From Pantoea sp. Eser (GTDB taxonomy: Bacteria > Pseudomonadota > Gammaproteobacteria > Enterobacterales > Enterobacteriaceae), in contig SZZY01000014.1 in NCBI GenBank assembly GCA_009830035.1, positions 44,120 through 108,119 on the forward strand: 64,000 nucleotides of DNA, given 5' to 3'. The position numbers and the translations under genes are program-made. Positions 9,957 to 20,840 of this stretch are shown piece by piece. Numbering within the stretch: the stretch's first letter is position 1; each line of letters starts with the position of its first letter. The notes beneath the pieces are model-generated. The model saw only the letters and a list, made by a program, of their open reading frames with translations. It was not told where the DNA came from and did no database searches.

Positions 9957-11283
9957 TGGCTTCATCGACAGGTTTGCCGGCTATCCTGCAGGCGGTGATG
10001 CAGAAGATGCCTGCTGCGCTTAGCTACCTCCATTATCCCGGCTGGCATCTGGCGCCGGTTACCGGGCTGCTTAACGACCCGAATGGATTTATCCATTTTG
10101 ACGGCCACTATCATCTGTTTTATTAGTGGAATGCGCTGGGGTGCGAGCATAAACATAAATGCTGGGGGCACTGGCAGCATCAGCCGATTGCGCTGATGCC
10201 TATGACCGCAGCGGCTGTTACTCCGGCAGTGCGGTCGATGACGATGGCGTTCTGACGCTGAACTACACCGGCAACGTGAAATTTGACGACGGAGGACGCA
10301 CGGCGTGGCAGTGCCTGGCACAGCAAAATAGCGCGGGAGGATTTGATAAGCTCGGGCCGGTTATTGCACTGCCAGAGGGCTACACCGGATATGTCCGCGA
10401 TCCCAAAGTCTGGCGACAGGGTAACCATTGGTACATGGTGCTGGGCGCTCAGGATCGGCAGCTGCAGGGCAAAGTGCTGCTGCGGGCGGAAAATCTGCAG
10501 CAGTGGCAGCTGCTGGGTGAGATAGCGTGCAGCGGACTGAACGGTCTCGGTCCGGCGGTCTACATGTGGGAATGCCCGGATATGTTCACCTTTGGCGACA
10601 GCACCTATCTGATCTGCTGCCCGCAGGGCGTGGCGCGCGAGGAAAAACGCTTTCTCAACAGTCACCCGAGCGCCTGGCTGAGCGGCACGCTCGATTATCA
10701 GACACCGGCCTATCACCACGGCCCGCTGCACCAACTGGACGCTGGCTTCGAGTTTTATGCGCCACAGACCACGCTGACCGCTGACGGACGGCGGCAGCTG
10801 GTGGGGTGGGTGGGCACGCCCGATGGGGAAGAGATGGCCCAGCCCACCGTTGCTCATCACTGGATCCACCAGATGACCTGCCTGCGTGAGCTCAGTTCGC
10901 GGGATAACAAGCTCTGTCAGCAACCGATCGCCGAGCTGCAGGCACTGCGCGAAGCCGGACAGGTTTATCAGGGATGCGCCGATGACGCGCCGTCGATCGA
11001 GGCGCAGTGGCTGGAACTGCTGCTGGAAAGTCAGGGCGGAATCGAACTCAATTTTGCCGACACGCTGATGGTGACGGGTGAATGGCACTACCGCTATTGG
11101 ACGGGCGCAGCCAGCCGGTTACAAATCCTGTGCGATCACTCCAGCGTTGAGATTTTCATCAATCATGGGGAAGGGGTGATGAGCAGCCGTTATTTTCCGA
11201 CGCAGCCAGCGCTGTTAACCCTGCGTGGCCGCGCAGAACTGCAGGCTCACTACTGGTCGTTACGTCGCTGCATGGTAGAATAA
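9956..11283 (+). pseudogene. scrB: Sucrose-6-phosphate hydrolase ScrB, broken
   Basis: This GH32 enzyme splits sucrose-6-phosphate into glucose-6-phosphate and fructose. The nucleophile motif LNDPNGF is present near residue 45, and YVRDPKVW and the acid/base motif WECPDMF are intact further on. However, TAG at 10124-10126 replaces glutamine in the LFYQWN segment, and a frameshift lies near 10195 between HQPIALMP and YDRSGCYSG. After that the frame is open to 11283. With only two lesions it is less eroded than scrK, scrY and scrA. Confidence 0.93.
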
Positions 11284-11312
11284 GCGCTTGTTTCCTTAGA
11301 CGATGCCTTGCC

Positions 11313-12317
11313 GTGAGAAAAACGAAACGTGTTACCATCAGTGACATTGCCACGCTGGCCGGGGTGAGTAAAGCCACCGCCAGCCTGGTGCTCAACGGCC
11401 GCGGGGAAGAACTGCGGGTCGCGAAGGAGACGCGTGAAAGGGTGCTGTCGCTTGCCCGACAGCATCACTATCAGCCGAGCATTCATGCCCGAATGTTGCA
11501 CGATGCCCGCAGCCATACGCTGGGGCTGGTGGTGCCGGAAATCACCGACCACGGCTTCGCTGCGTTTTCTCACGCGCTGGAAAACCTGTGCCGCGTCGCA
11601 GGACTGCAACTGCTGATCGCCTGTACTGACGAAAATGCCGGCCAGGAGATGGCGGTGGTCAACAACTTGGTATCGCGGCAGGTCGACGGGTTGATTGTCG
11701 TGTCCAGCATGTTAAGCGAAAGTGATTACGTCACACTCAGCGAGCAGTTGCCGGTGCTGCTGTTTGACCGCCGCATCAGCGACACGCGGTTACCCTGGGT
11801 GATCACCGATGCCGTCACGCCCACCGCCGACCTGGTTGAAAGGCTGGCGCGCGCCAGCCCGGATGAGATCTACTTTCTTGGCGGTCAGCCCGATCTGTGG
11901 CCAACCCAGGACCGCCTGACGGGTTTCAGCCAGGGGCTGTCGCGTGCTGGCGTTACGCTGCGTCCGGAATGGATTATTCAGGGTAACTATCACCCGGCCA
12001 GCGGCTATGAGATTTTTGCCGCCCTGTGCGAACGGTTGGGACGGCCACCGAAAGCGCTGTTTACCGCCGCCTGCGGCCTGCTGGAGGGTGTCCTGCGCTA
12101 TATGAGCGAGCACCGCTTGCTGACCAGCAACATCCGCATTGCCAGTTTTGACGATCACTATCTGTATGATTCCCTCTCCATTCCCATCGACACGGTCGAG
12201 CAAAACGTGCCGCAGCTGGCGCAGGCCTGCTTCTCGATCCTGACCACCCTGATTAGCGGTGATGACCCGGTTAACAGCCAGCTGGTACTGCCGGCGACGC
12301 TTCGCCTGCGCAATTAA
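11313..12317 (+). CDS. scrR: LacI-family sucrose repressor ScrR
   Basis: The intact 334-residue repressor has an N-terminal helix-turn-helix ([20 protein letters not shown]) and a periplasmic-binding-type sensor domain with [16 protein letters not shown] and [13 protein letters not shown]. In known systems ScrR releases DNA when fructose or fructose-1-phosphate is present. It starts with GTG at 11313, 30 bp after scrB. Operators at 6336, 7237 and 7296 fit its family. It is the only unbroken gene of the sucrose regulon, so it now controls only dead genes here unless it acts elsewhere. Confidence 0.95.
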   Translation: MRKTKRVTISDIATLAGVSKATASLVLNGRGEELRVAKETRERVLSLARQHHYQPSIHARMLHDARSHTLGLVVPEITDHGFAAFSHALENLCRVAGLQLLIACTDENAGQEMAVVNNLVSRQVDGLIVVSSMLSESDYVTLSEQLPVLLFDRRISDTRLPWVITDAVTPTADLVERLARASPDEIYFLGGQPDLWPTQDRLTGFSQGLSRAGVTLRPEWIIQGNYHPASGYEIFAALCERLGRPPKALFTAACGLLEGVLRYMSEHRLLTSNIRIASFDDHYLYDSLSIPIDTVEQNVPQLAQACFSILTTLISGDDPVNSQLVLPATLRLRN

Positions 12318-12433
12318 CCGCTGCCGGCTGCTGACCCGCGCAGGTAAGGCTGATACCGCTGGCTGAGCAAACCGACGGTCAGCGTGGTGCGGGTTGATGC
12401 GCTGAGTCAGTGGCCTGATTCAATGATTCAATG

Positions 12434-12984
12434 TTACTGGCTGCGCTGAATGCCGGCGAGCGACGCGAGCAGGCTATTTTTATCGCCTTCGCTCAGGTTG
12501 GGCGCGGTAAGTTGTGAGGCCAGCCATGCCCGGTCGGCATGCGAAAAGCCGCCGGCGATCAACTGCTTGCTAATCGCGTTGAGCAATTGACTATCCAGCC
12601 GTTGTATCTGTTGCCGGGTATCAGCCAGATCCCGGATGGGCGCGGCGTTATCCGATCCGGTGCTGACAGCCAGTCCGCGCGATAACGGTACTGAATGGCC
12701 TTGCTGGCATTTATCAGGGCATGCACAAACGGCTCCACGGAACGGGGTTCCAATCCGGCTTACTCAGCGTTTTTCAGCATACTTTGCATCACCTGCTGCT
12801 CGGGTGGCAAATCCTCGATCGGGAGATGATGCTGTGCCTTGTAACCAGCCACCTGTTTCACCACCTGCATGCGTTCATTTAACGCACCGGAAAGCGTGCC
12901 GAGCGCGACGGACGAGACCGGCCCGGCAAAAACGTTACTGCATACAAACAGTGAAGAAAAAAGAATCGTCGTAAAATGCGTCAT
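12434..12984 (-). pseudogene. aroQ: Secreted chorismate mutase (AroQ-gamma type), broken
   Basis: The product was a periplasmic or exported chorismate mutase converting chorismate to prephenate. A clear signal peptide (MTHFTTILFSSLFVCSNVFA) is followed by LNERMQVVKQVAGYKAQHHL, the start of the all-helical catalytic domain, and by FVHALINASKAIQYRYRADW. A TAA replaces glutamine after SMLKNAE, around 12763. A second lesion near 12640 shifts the frame; the remainder ends SLLASLAGIQRSQ at 12434. Family assignment is by motif recognition. The regulator scrR lies tail-to-tail with it. Confidence 0.85.
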
Positions 12985-13328
12985 TTTCCCGCTCCGCTAA
13001 TGAAAACTGGCACTAATTTAGGTATGAAAAAATTGCCAAAGGTAATTATTTTGTTTTCAAAGTATGAATTGCAAACGGTGTCAGTGCGGTAGCGCCAGGT
13101 GATTCATTCTGATGGATTTTCCGTGTTTTAAAGTCACACAATCTTCATGTTGCTATGCCACGCTGTCAGGTTTATCCCGCAGCGGCCGTTGTTGCTGAAC
13201 AGCCGGCATTGACGACCTTGCCGCCAGCGGAGCCTGATATCGCGAGCCGGAGCGGAGCGATCAGCATCAGGCTGCCAGTGATCTGCTGAGAATGATGACT
13301 GCGACGCCGGTCGGGGCGGCGCAGTGAG
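12985..13328. other. Intergenic region, no gene seen
   Basis: No reading frame, repeat or hairpin here could be assigned. The right half is GC-rich and may hold eroded coding sequence. Confidence 0.4.
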
Positions 13329-14495
13329 TCAAGGGACGAAAATCGCGCGGACGCAACCGTCTTCTTTGTGTTTGAACATCTCATATCCCCGTGGTGCCTC
13401 TTCCAGCGGGAAGCGATGCGTCGCCATAAAAGCCGGGTTCAGTTCATTGCGGGCCACGTGTTCCAGCAGGCGGTGCATATAACGTTGTCCATGCTGCTGA
13501 GCGGTACGGATTGTCAGGCTCTTGTTGATCATCAGGCCTAATGGAAATTTATCCATCACTCCGTAAACGCCGAGAATGGCAATGTTGCCGCCTTTACGGC
13601 AGACGTACAGCGCTTGACGCAGTGCCGCGCCAACATCGGTTTCCAGATGCAGCATCTGTTTGGTTTTATCGTAAACCTGGCTTAACCCTTCGCCCCGGGC
13701 TTCCATCCCGACCGCATCAATGCAGCTGTCCGGGCCACGCCCACCGGTTAATTCCAGCAGCGCCTCGTTGATATCCACCTGAGTATAATCCAGCGTCAGA
13801 CTGCCGGCGTAATCGCGCGCCATTGCCAGCCGTTCCGGATAGCGATCGATGCCAATCACCTGATGCGCGCCCATCAGCCATGCACTTTGCTGCGCCATCA
13901 GACCAACACCGCCGCAGCCCCACACCACCACCGTGTCGCCAGGGTGGATATTACAAAAATCTGCACCCATGTAACCGGTCGGAGCGGCATCAGAGAGAAA
14001 CAGTGCCTGTTCATCGGTCACGCCCTCGGGCACTACGAAGCAATCATTGTCGGCAAAGGGCACACGAGCATATTCCGCATGCGATCCGGCATAGCCGCCA
14101 AAGGCGTGGCTGTAAGCGTAAATACCCCCGGTTGGATGACCGAGTACGGTTTCTCCTTTCTCCCATTGCGGATTGGTGTTGTCACAACAGGAAGGCAAAT
14201 GATGCTGGCAATACCAGCAGGAACCACAGGAGATAAATGAGGGCACCACCACCCGATCGCCGCGGCGAATGTTTTTTACGGCGCTGCCAACTTCGACCAC
14301 TTCACCCATGAACTCATGACCGAGGATGTCGCCTTCGCGCATACTCGGGATCAGGCCGTCAATCACGTGCAGATCGGAGCCACAGGTGGTGGTCAGCCTG
14401 ACACTAACAATCGCATCATGAGGGTTGAGCAGGCCCGGATCGGCCACCGTCTCAACGCTCAAATCGTTAACGCCATTCCAGCAGAGTGCGCGCAT
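13329..14495 (-). CDS. Zinc-dependent alcohol/formaldehyde dehydrogenase
   Basis: The intact 388-residue medium-chain dehydrogenase has the catalytic zinc pattern (CGSDLHVIDG and GHEFMGEV), a structural zinc loop CGSCWYCQHHLPSCC, and a Rossmann motif VVWGCGGVGLMAQQSA. Length and the insert after the structural zinc resemble glutathione-independent formaldehyde dehydrogenase-like enzymes (FdhA/YdjJ relatives). Its ATG directly follows the stop of the SRPBCC gene, so the two form an operon. NAD is the likely cofactor. The substrate is not known. Confidence 0.9.
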   Translation of the reverse strand: MRALCWNGVNDLSVETVADPGLLNPHDAIVSVRLTTTCGSDLHVIDGLIPSMREGDILGHEFMGEVVEVGSAVKNIRRGDRVVVPSFISCGSCWYCQHHLPSCCDNTNPQWEKGETVLGHPTGGIYAYSHAFGGYAGSHAEYARVPFADNDCFVVPEGVTDEQALFLSDAAPTGYMGADFCNIHPGDTVVVWGCGGVGLMAQQSAWLMGAHQVIGIDRYPERLAMARDYAGSLTLDYTQVDINEALLELTGGRGPDSCIDAVGMEARGEGLSQVYDKTKQMLHLETDVGAALRQALYVCRKGGNIAILGVYGVMDKFPLGLMINKSLTIRTAQQHGQRYMHRLLEHVARNELNPAFMATHRFPLEEAPRGYEMFKHKEDGCVRAIFVP

Positions 14496-15029
14496 TTATT
14501 TCTCCTTATCCTGACGTTCGGCGTGGCGGCCAGCAGGCTGACCGTCCAGCGTGGCGATCTCCCCGGTTTCGGCTAGACTTTTAAAGCGATGCAGCGCTTT
14601 GCTGGCCACCTCTTTTGGCAACAGGTCAAACACTTTGGTCACCTTTTTCCCTAGCGCGCCACCCGGCGGGATGAAACGCAGGGTGAGCGCCAGTTCGGTG
14701 CCCCATTCACCGGGTGCCGGGCGCAGCAGGAGTTCGCCTTCGTTAGGGATGTCGGCACCGTCCAGCGATCGCCAGGCAATGATTTCGCCCGGCTCGGCTT
14801 CTACAATCCGGCTCTCCCAGCCGTAGTGCTTACCCAGCGGGCCTTTGATCTGCCAGTGCGCATCGCTTTTATTGACCGGCGTCACCGTGGCAAAGTGGCT
14901 CATAATACGTGGCAGGGTGTCAGGCTCCAGCCACAGCGAAAAAAGCTCGGTTGCGGGCCGCCCGACGGTTATCCAGCGCCGGAGCGTAAGCGTATTATCG
15001 CTGGCGTTTGATTGAGATTTTTTGGCCAA
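14496..15029 (-). CDS. SRPBCC-fold (cyclase/dehydrase-like) protein
   Basis: The 177-residue protein has the polyketide-cyclase/START-like pattern. It contains TVGRPATELFSLWLEPDTLP, then WQIKGPLGKHYGWESRI, and IIAWRSLDGADIPNEGELLLRPAP. A TTG start at 15029 is preferred because GGAGG (minus strand, 15035-15039) lies five bases upstream; a longer in-frame start at 15143 has no comparable ribosome site. It is immediately followed by the zinc dehydrogenase. Such proteins usually bind small hydrophobic ligands. The specific role is unknown. Intact. Confidence 0.85.
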   Translation of the reverse strand: MAKKSQSNASDNTLTLRRWITVGRPATELFSLWLEPDTLPRIMSHFATVTPVNKSDAHWQIKGPLGKHYGWESRIVEAEPGEIIAWRSLDGADIPNEGELLLRPAPGEWGTELALTLRFIPPGGALGKKVTKVFDLLPKEVASKALHRFKSLAETGEIATLDGQPAGRHAERQDKEK

Positions 15030-15260
15030 AAGGTCCTCCAATAGCAAGCTCAGTCGAACGGAAATCACTGAAAATGAGTTAAGAACAGCCTGCGGAATTT
15101 TGCGAGCGAAGCCGTGACGTTGCGGTACTGACGCTATTGGCACACATTCTGTATCAGACAGAGCGGTCAGCGGCGCAGGAATTCCCCGTTGCGGACGGCG
15201 GGACTATGTATAATGCCTGCAGCAAAGAGCCATCTGTTTTAGCATCAGATAGAGGTAGAT

Positions 15261-15506
15261 ATGTCTGCATCTGAAACTTCTACCGGTGGTAAAAGTGTGG
15301 TCGAGTTGGTACTGAGTTTAGAAACTCAGGTGGCAGGGTGCCCGCAGGCAAACTGGCACATCGGTCTGAAAAGCAAAACCAAAATGGCGCTGGAAAAAAT
15401 TAACGGCGCGTTTGATGCAAAACGCATCAGTGCGGAAGAGAGTCTGAGTCTGAAACAGCGGGTTTACAGCGTTCAGGATAAATTAATCGAGCTGGCGCTG
15501 TGGTAA
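15261..15506 (+). CDS. Small acidic-basic protein of unknown function, 81 aa
   Basis: An intact frame starting MSASETSTGGKSVVELVLSL, preceded by GAGGT. It has one cysteine and a predicted helical C-terminal half (LSLKQRVYSVQDKLIELALW). It has no signal peptide or membrane segment. No family was recognised. It is flanked by dead and living genes, and the good ribosome site and open frame argue that it is real. Confidence 0.6.
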   Translation: MSASETSTGGKSVVELVLSLETQVAGCPQANWHIGLKSKTKMALEKINGAFDAKRISAEESLSLKQRVYSVQDKLIELALW

Positions 15507-15516
15507 GGCTTTGCGT

Positions 15517-16390
15517 TTAGCCGTCAGCGGCCATCACCTGCTGACCTGCACTTAAGTCATCGGGCGTGAAAAACTGATATTTCAGCACGCAACGCCGCTG
15601 AGCTCTCAGCGAAGGCGTATTGCCGGGAAGGATAGTGCCCGTCAGCAGGGCGCTGTCGCCATAACGCTGATCAAGCTGCCGCAACAGGATCTGCTGGGCA
15701 CGCGCCGCCAGGCCGCGGCCGCGGTATTCGGGCAAAATCACCTCATCCAGAATCTGGATCCCCTCAATAAACCCCACGCGGCGCAGTGCACAAATGATCA
15801 GGCCAGCCAGCTGCCCCTGACTGACTATCAGCGAGACGTTGCCCTGAGCGATATCCTTACGTAGTTCCCGCTTATTGGTTGCCAGCAGCAGATGTCGGAG
15901 CTGCGGCAAGGCGCGCCAGCTGGCGCGATAGGCGCGATTGATGGTGGTCAGGCAGACCGGATAATCCCTTCTGGTGGCGGTCACCAGCGACAGATCCCGC
16001 CCGGTCGGGGCAGAAAGCGAGTCCGGGCGACCAAGAAAGATCAGTTGATCGGTCGTGCCGATCGCAGGATCGGTCGGCGGGCAGCAGCACGCGCAGCGTT
16101 TGCGGTTTCAGCGCCTGCCACGCCTGCATGATGGCACAGGCAACCTGCTGGTTTATCGCCCCGTCCAGCGCGACGATATCGATAAACGGCTGGGCCAGAT
16201 CGCCGCCGAGATAGCGGGGACCGGTGAGATAACGCTGACCGTTAATGTGGAGTTCACGTTGCAGGAAATAGCGCTGCGGCAGACCGGTTTCGCGCCAGGG
16301 AAAGACAGCAGAGAAACGGGCATCACGACACCATGCCTGCTGCTGCGTCAGCCAGTCAATCAGCCAGCCCCTGAGCCGGTGTGGTGAAAC
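15517..16390 (-). pseudogene. Two-domain GNAT acetyltransferase, frameshifted
   Basis: Reading from about 16390 down, the first frame contains WLIDWLTQQQAWCRDARFS and QRYFLQRELHINGQRYLTG, and ends near QALKPQTLRVLLPAD (about 16080). There the frame shifts and continues PAIGTTDQLIFLGRPDSL into the C-terminal part. That part holds the acetyl-CoA-binding loop VILPEYRGRGLAARAQQ (Q/RxxGxG/A type) and ends at 15517. The 5' start could not be fixed. An N-acetyltransferase of unknown substrate, now inactive. Confidence 0.8.
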
Positions 16391-16489
16391 CGGGAGGCTC
16401 TAGTAGCGCGACACTATATAATCCAGCATACCCATTCCACCTTATTGCCCGTCTCAGGTTCAGCATCGGGGCTGAATGAACGGTTCGGC

Positions 16490-17036
16490 TCAGCGCCGGC
16501 TCTGGTACTCCTGTTTCAGCAGGCCGAACAGCCAGTCATCCTGCCATTTACCGTCCAGAAAATAGTTCTGCCGTAAGGTGCCTTCCTGCACGAAGCCGGC
16601 GGAGATTAACGTCTTCCGTGAGGCGATATTCCCTGCGGTAACGGTCGCCACCAGCTTGCGGTACCCCAGCTGGTCAAAGCAAAACCCGATCACCGCATTC
16701 AGCGACTCGCTACCGTAACCTTTGCCGTGAAAGTGAACGGCGAGAATAAAACCAAACTCGGCAATGCCGTTTCCCCGATCGATAAATCCGCTGAATCCTG
16801 TCGGAAATCCTGAAGTTTTTTCTTCCATCACCAAGCAAAGCCAGTGGTCACATCCTTTTATGCCAGGCGGGTAAGCGAACGTCAAACGAGTGGGTTCTGA
16901 TCTCCTCGGCAGAGCGCGGATCGGAGATATATTTCATCACCGATTCATCCTGACTGACCGCCAGATAAAACGGCCAGTCCTGCTGACTCAGTGGCCGGTA
17001 ACGCAGCCGGTCAGAGGTGATCTCATCAGGTTGCAT
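16490..17036 (-). pseudogene. RimJ/RimL-type GNAT acetyltransferase, frameshifted
   Basis: The N-terminal part starts MQPDEITSDRLRYRPLSQQD at 17036, the usual 'S-x-RL-x-LRP' opening of this family. The frame shifts near 16875 and continues with GFIDRGNGIAEFGFILAVHF and the CoA-binding HGKGYGSESLNAVIGFCF, ending at 16490. A single frameshift in an otherwise full-length gene of about 180 residues. Confidence 0.88.
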
Positions 17037-17384
17037 CGTGCTGCTCCTTGCAGGCCGATCTTCAGGGCAAAAGTTGATGTCAGCAAGCTAACACAGCTGC
17101 CGCAGAAGCGGGAGTCAAACTCGCTAGCCAGCCGCGCACGGCAGAAGACGGTTATTGTGGCATCTCTTCCATTTATGCCGACCTTCTTATTTATAAAGCT
17201 GATTGGTGCGCAGCAGTTTAAATTTTTTAATTAACCCAATTTAAATATAATTAGCTGATATATAAAAGTATCTCTGATTTATTTACACTCTGCCACGAAA
17301 AGCCAATGTAAATGGCATGTGATATCGTTTACACATCGTGCTGATGTTTCTTTACATTTCCCGCTTTTTATCAAGGTTAAACAC
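17037..17384. other. AT-rich upstream region of gcd
   Basis: No gene is seen. The AT-rich 17210-17340 part is likely to have held the gcd promoter, but no clear element could be assigned. Confidence 0.4.
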
Positions 17385-18978
17385 ATGTCACGAGTATCCC
17401 GAACACTCAATTTGTTAACGCTGCTGTTTTCTGTCGCCTGCTCTGCCTGGCTGCTGATCGGCGGCGTCTGGTTGCTATCGCTGGGCGGTAGCGCGTATTA
17501 CCTGATCAGCGGCCTGGCCATGGCGGGCTTTAGCGTGCTGCTGTGGCGCAGAAAGCGCAGTGCGCTCTATCTCTACGCCGCTATTCTGATCGCCAGTGCG
17601 CTGTGGGCGTGGCAGGAAGCGGGCAGCGATTACTGGACGCTGGTCCCGCGACTCGACGTCTGGGTACTGCTGGGGATCTGGCTGATTTTGCCTTTCAGCT
17701 ATCGCCAGTCTGGCCCGGCCGGCAAAAAACCTCTGGCGGCGATGGTTATCGCCTTGCTGGCTAACGGAGCGCTGCTGGTGGGCTCGTCACTGCACTATCC
17801 GCAGGAGACAAACGGCGAACTGCCGCTGACCGATGTTGCGCCAGCCGCTTCATCGGTACCGGCGGAAAACTGGACCGCCTATGGCCGGACGCAGGAAGGC
17901 GTGCGTTACTCGCCGCTGAAGCAGATCAATGAGCACAACGTGCAGAACCTCAGGTGGACTGGCAATATCACACCGGCGATGTCAAAACCGCTAACGATCC
18001 GGGTGAGATTACCAATGAAGTGACGCCGCTGAAGGCGGGCAACATGCTCTATCTCTGCACGCCACACCAGATTCTGCTGGCACTGGACGCGGTGAGCGGC
18101 AAAGAGAAATGGCGCTTTGATCCGAAGCTCAAATCCGATCCATCATTCCAGCACATCACCTGTCGTGGCGTGTCGTACCATGAAATGCCGGGAGCGTAGC
18201 AGAATAATGCTTCACAGCCTGCCCACTGCGTGCGTCGTATCTTCCTGCCGGTGGATGACGGTCGTCTGGTTGCGCTGGATGCCGCCTCAGGTGAGCGTTG
18301 CGAGAACTTCGCCAACCATGGTGAGCTGAATCTTCAACATCAGCAGCCTAATGCCTATCCGGGCGGTTATGAGCCGACTTCACCACCGATTGTCACCGAC
18401 AAAGTGGTGATTGTGGCGGGCTCGGTCACCGATAACCTGTCAACCCGTGAACCGTCTGGCGTGATCCGCGGTTTTGATATCGACAGCGGTAAGCTTGTGT
18501 GGGCGTTTGATCCTGGCGCGAAAGATCCAAATGCGCTGCCTGCAGAAGGGGAGACCTTCAGCGCCAACTCGCCTAACTCTTGGGCACCGGCGGCGTATGA
18601 CGCTCAGCGTGACATTATTTATCTGCCGATGGGCGTCTCGACGCCAGATATCTGGGGAGGTCATCGCACGCCGGAACAGGAGCGTTATGCCAGCGGCCTG
18701 CTGGCGCTGCACGCCTCGACCGGTAAGCTGGCCTGGTTCTATCAGACGGTACACACACCTGTGGGACATGGATCTGCCGTCTCAGCCGACCCTGGCGGAC
18801 ATCACCGATAGCAATGGTAAGCGCGTACCGGTGGTGCCTGCACCGGAAACCCCGGTACCGCAGGGACCGGCGAAAGGCGATCATCTCAATCCGACCCAGC
18901 CTTTCTCGCAACTTACCTTCCGGCCGAAGCAGAACCTCCAGGGCAAGGATATGTGGGGCGCCCCGATGTTTGACCAGC
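17385..18978 (+). pseudogene. gcd: Membrane PQQ glucose dehydrogenase, truncated
   Basis: Gcd oxidises glucose in the periplasm with PQQ and passes electrons to ubiquinone. The N-terminal membrane helices (MSRVSRTLNLLTLLFSVACS onward, about residues 1-140) and the start of the propeller (WTAYGRTQEGVRYSPLKQIN) are present. A frameshift lies near 17955, TAG at 18197-18199, and a further shift near 18765. The gene stops matching at [13 protein letters not shown] near 18978, where it meets budB in the opposite direction. More than the last third of the usual roughly 800 residues is lost. Confidence 0.93.
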
Positions 18979-20035
18979 TGCTGTTGCCGATCTTCCAGCA
19001 CGCTGGCCGCTTCTGGGCTGAGCTGAAGCGGTGTCGTGAGCTTACGCAGCGTGGCGGCGATATCCCCGACCAGTTCGGCGTCCGGCAGATAGCGGTTGTC
19101 GGTTTCGGCGGGCATCACGTCAATGTGGATTAGGGTGGCGTTGCCGGTGTTCCACATTGCCGGTTCATATTCCACCGGGCTGTAACCGATAGTGATGATC
19201 AGATCCGCCTGTTGCAGCCGGTCGCCCGCCTGGTTGTTGAACAATCCAACGCGACCGGCAAAGCGGGTGAAATGCTCCTGTCTGACCGCGCCTGCCGCCT
19301 GATAGGTGCTGGTGACCGGAATATGGCTGTTGTTCAGCAGATGGTGAATCGCCTCGCTGTTTGCCGGCTGACTCGCCATCAGACTTAGCAGGATCACCGG
19401 GTTTTTCGCCGCGGCAATCGCCTGGCTGACGGCATCGATCATCGCATCGGGTGCAGCGCCGAGCACCGGGCGGCTTTTGCTGCTGAGCGCTCTACCGGTG
19501 ACCGGCTGATCGACGATATCCTGCGGCAGGCTGATGAACGCACCGCCGCCCCGGCCATGTTCGGCGCGGCGAAACGCATTCGACAGACATTCAGACAGCG
19601 CGGCCGGGTCGGTCACCTCAACCGCATATTTGGTGACCGGACGAAACATCGAAACGGTGTCCATGCTCTGGTGCACCTACTTGGCGCTGTCAAAACGCTT
19701 CACGGCACCGACAATCGCCACCACCGGATCGCCTTCGCTGGTGGCGGTTGCCATGCCGGTGATCAGATTAGAACAGCCGGGACCGGAGGTGACCGGCGCG
19801 ACGCCAGCGTTACCGGTCAGCCGGCCAACCGCTGCCGCCATAAAGGCCGCATTGGCTTCATGGCGCACCGGGATGGTCTGAATGGAGAGGAGTCCAACAG
19901 CGAGTCAAACACTTTATCGATTTTCGCGCCTGGAATACCGAACACGTGGCTCACGCCCTGTGGTTCGAGTTGCGCCACCACTAGGTCGGCACCGCAGGTC
20001 CAGAGTGTGTTATCGGTTGGGTTTTTCATCTTCAT
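18979..20035 (-). pseudogene. budB: Catabolic acetolactate synthase, 3' truncated
   Basis: BudB condenses two pyruvates to acetolactate in the butanediol pathway. The N-terminus reads [20 protein letters not shown] and contains [18 protein letters not shown] frameshift lies near 19885, TAG at 19677-19679, and then a long open block contains [20 protein letters not shown]. Homology stops at [10 protein letters not shown] near 18980, where the tail of gcd begins, so the C-terminal thiamine-diphosphate-binding half is missing. The enzyme cannot function. Confidence 0.92.
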
Positions 20036-20043
20036 TCCTTTGT

Positions 20044-20736
20044 TTAGCTTTTGATGGCACCAAAAGTCAGAGTGCCCTGTTCCAGCGCATAATCGAGAAT
20101 GTGGCCGCCGCCTTCGCGATCGTCAGTAATGAAATGTTCGTGGTAGCCGGCTACGTTGATGCCCTGCATATACTGCGGCGGTGTACGGAAGCCAATCAGC
20201 TCGCCGGCGCGCTGGCTGAAGGTAAAGGTCGGCTGATTGCCAAGCACTTCCGGCATCGAGCGGTAAGGGCGGCACTGGCAGGGCACGGTGCGGGTCTCGA
20301 CGCGGCTAAAGCGTCCGCTGATCCGCAACGCGCAGAACTGGTTGTCAGAGGTGATTTCACTGTCGCTCACCCGATGAATTTCTTCACGGGAGACCGGCCG
20401 TTCAAATTCGTACAGATGCTGCGGTTTGAAAAAAGTCATTACCGCAAACGGGGTTTTTTTCCGGATCCGCAGGGTGTGCAGTGCCGTCTGAATGCAGCTG
20501 ATAGACCTGGCTGTCAAAGGCGATCAGTTCGCCATCCAGCCGGTTAAAGGTGCTCAAACCGAAATCCCCTTGCGCAGCAGATCGGCAATGCGGGTGCTGC
20601 CATCGTAAACGCCGCTCAGCAGGGCGCTCATCAGTGAGGTCTGATAGATAACGCTTTCTGGTGAATCCTGTGCGAGTTTTAGGACGGTATGCTTTAGTTG
20701 ATCCTGACAGGAACAATCAGTTACATAATTGCTCAT
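20044..20736 (-). pseudogene. budA: Acetolactate decarboxylase, frameshifted
   Basis: BudA converts acetolactate to acetoin. The block SVIYQTSLMSALLSGVYDGS near the start and FNRLDGELIAFDSQVYQL are typical. Frameshifts occur near 20560 and 20455, after which KTPFAVMTFFKPQHLYEF continues to [20 protein letters not shown] with the metal-binding histidines. The expected last roughly 25 residues are missing, and a stop follows TFGAIKS at 20044. It lies directly upstream of budB, the usual budAB order. Confidence 0.92.
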
Positions 20737-20840
20737 TTGGTGCCTCATCAGTTAACCGTTAAGCTGTGTCAACCTAAGGTTGAACCGATTCAGTCGGTGG
20801 GTCCAATAGCAAAACCTGTTAACTTTGAGACGTTTTTGAT

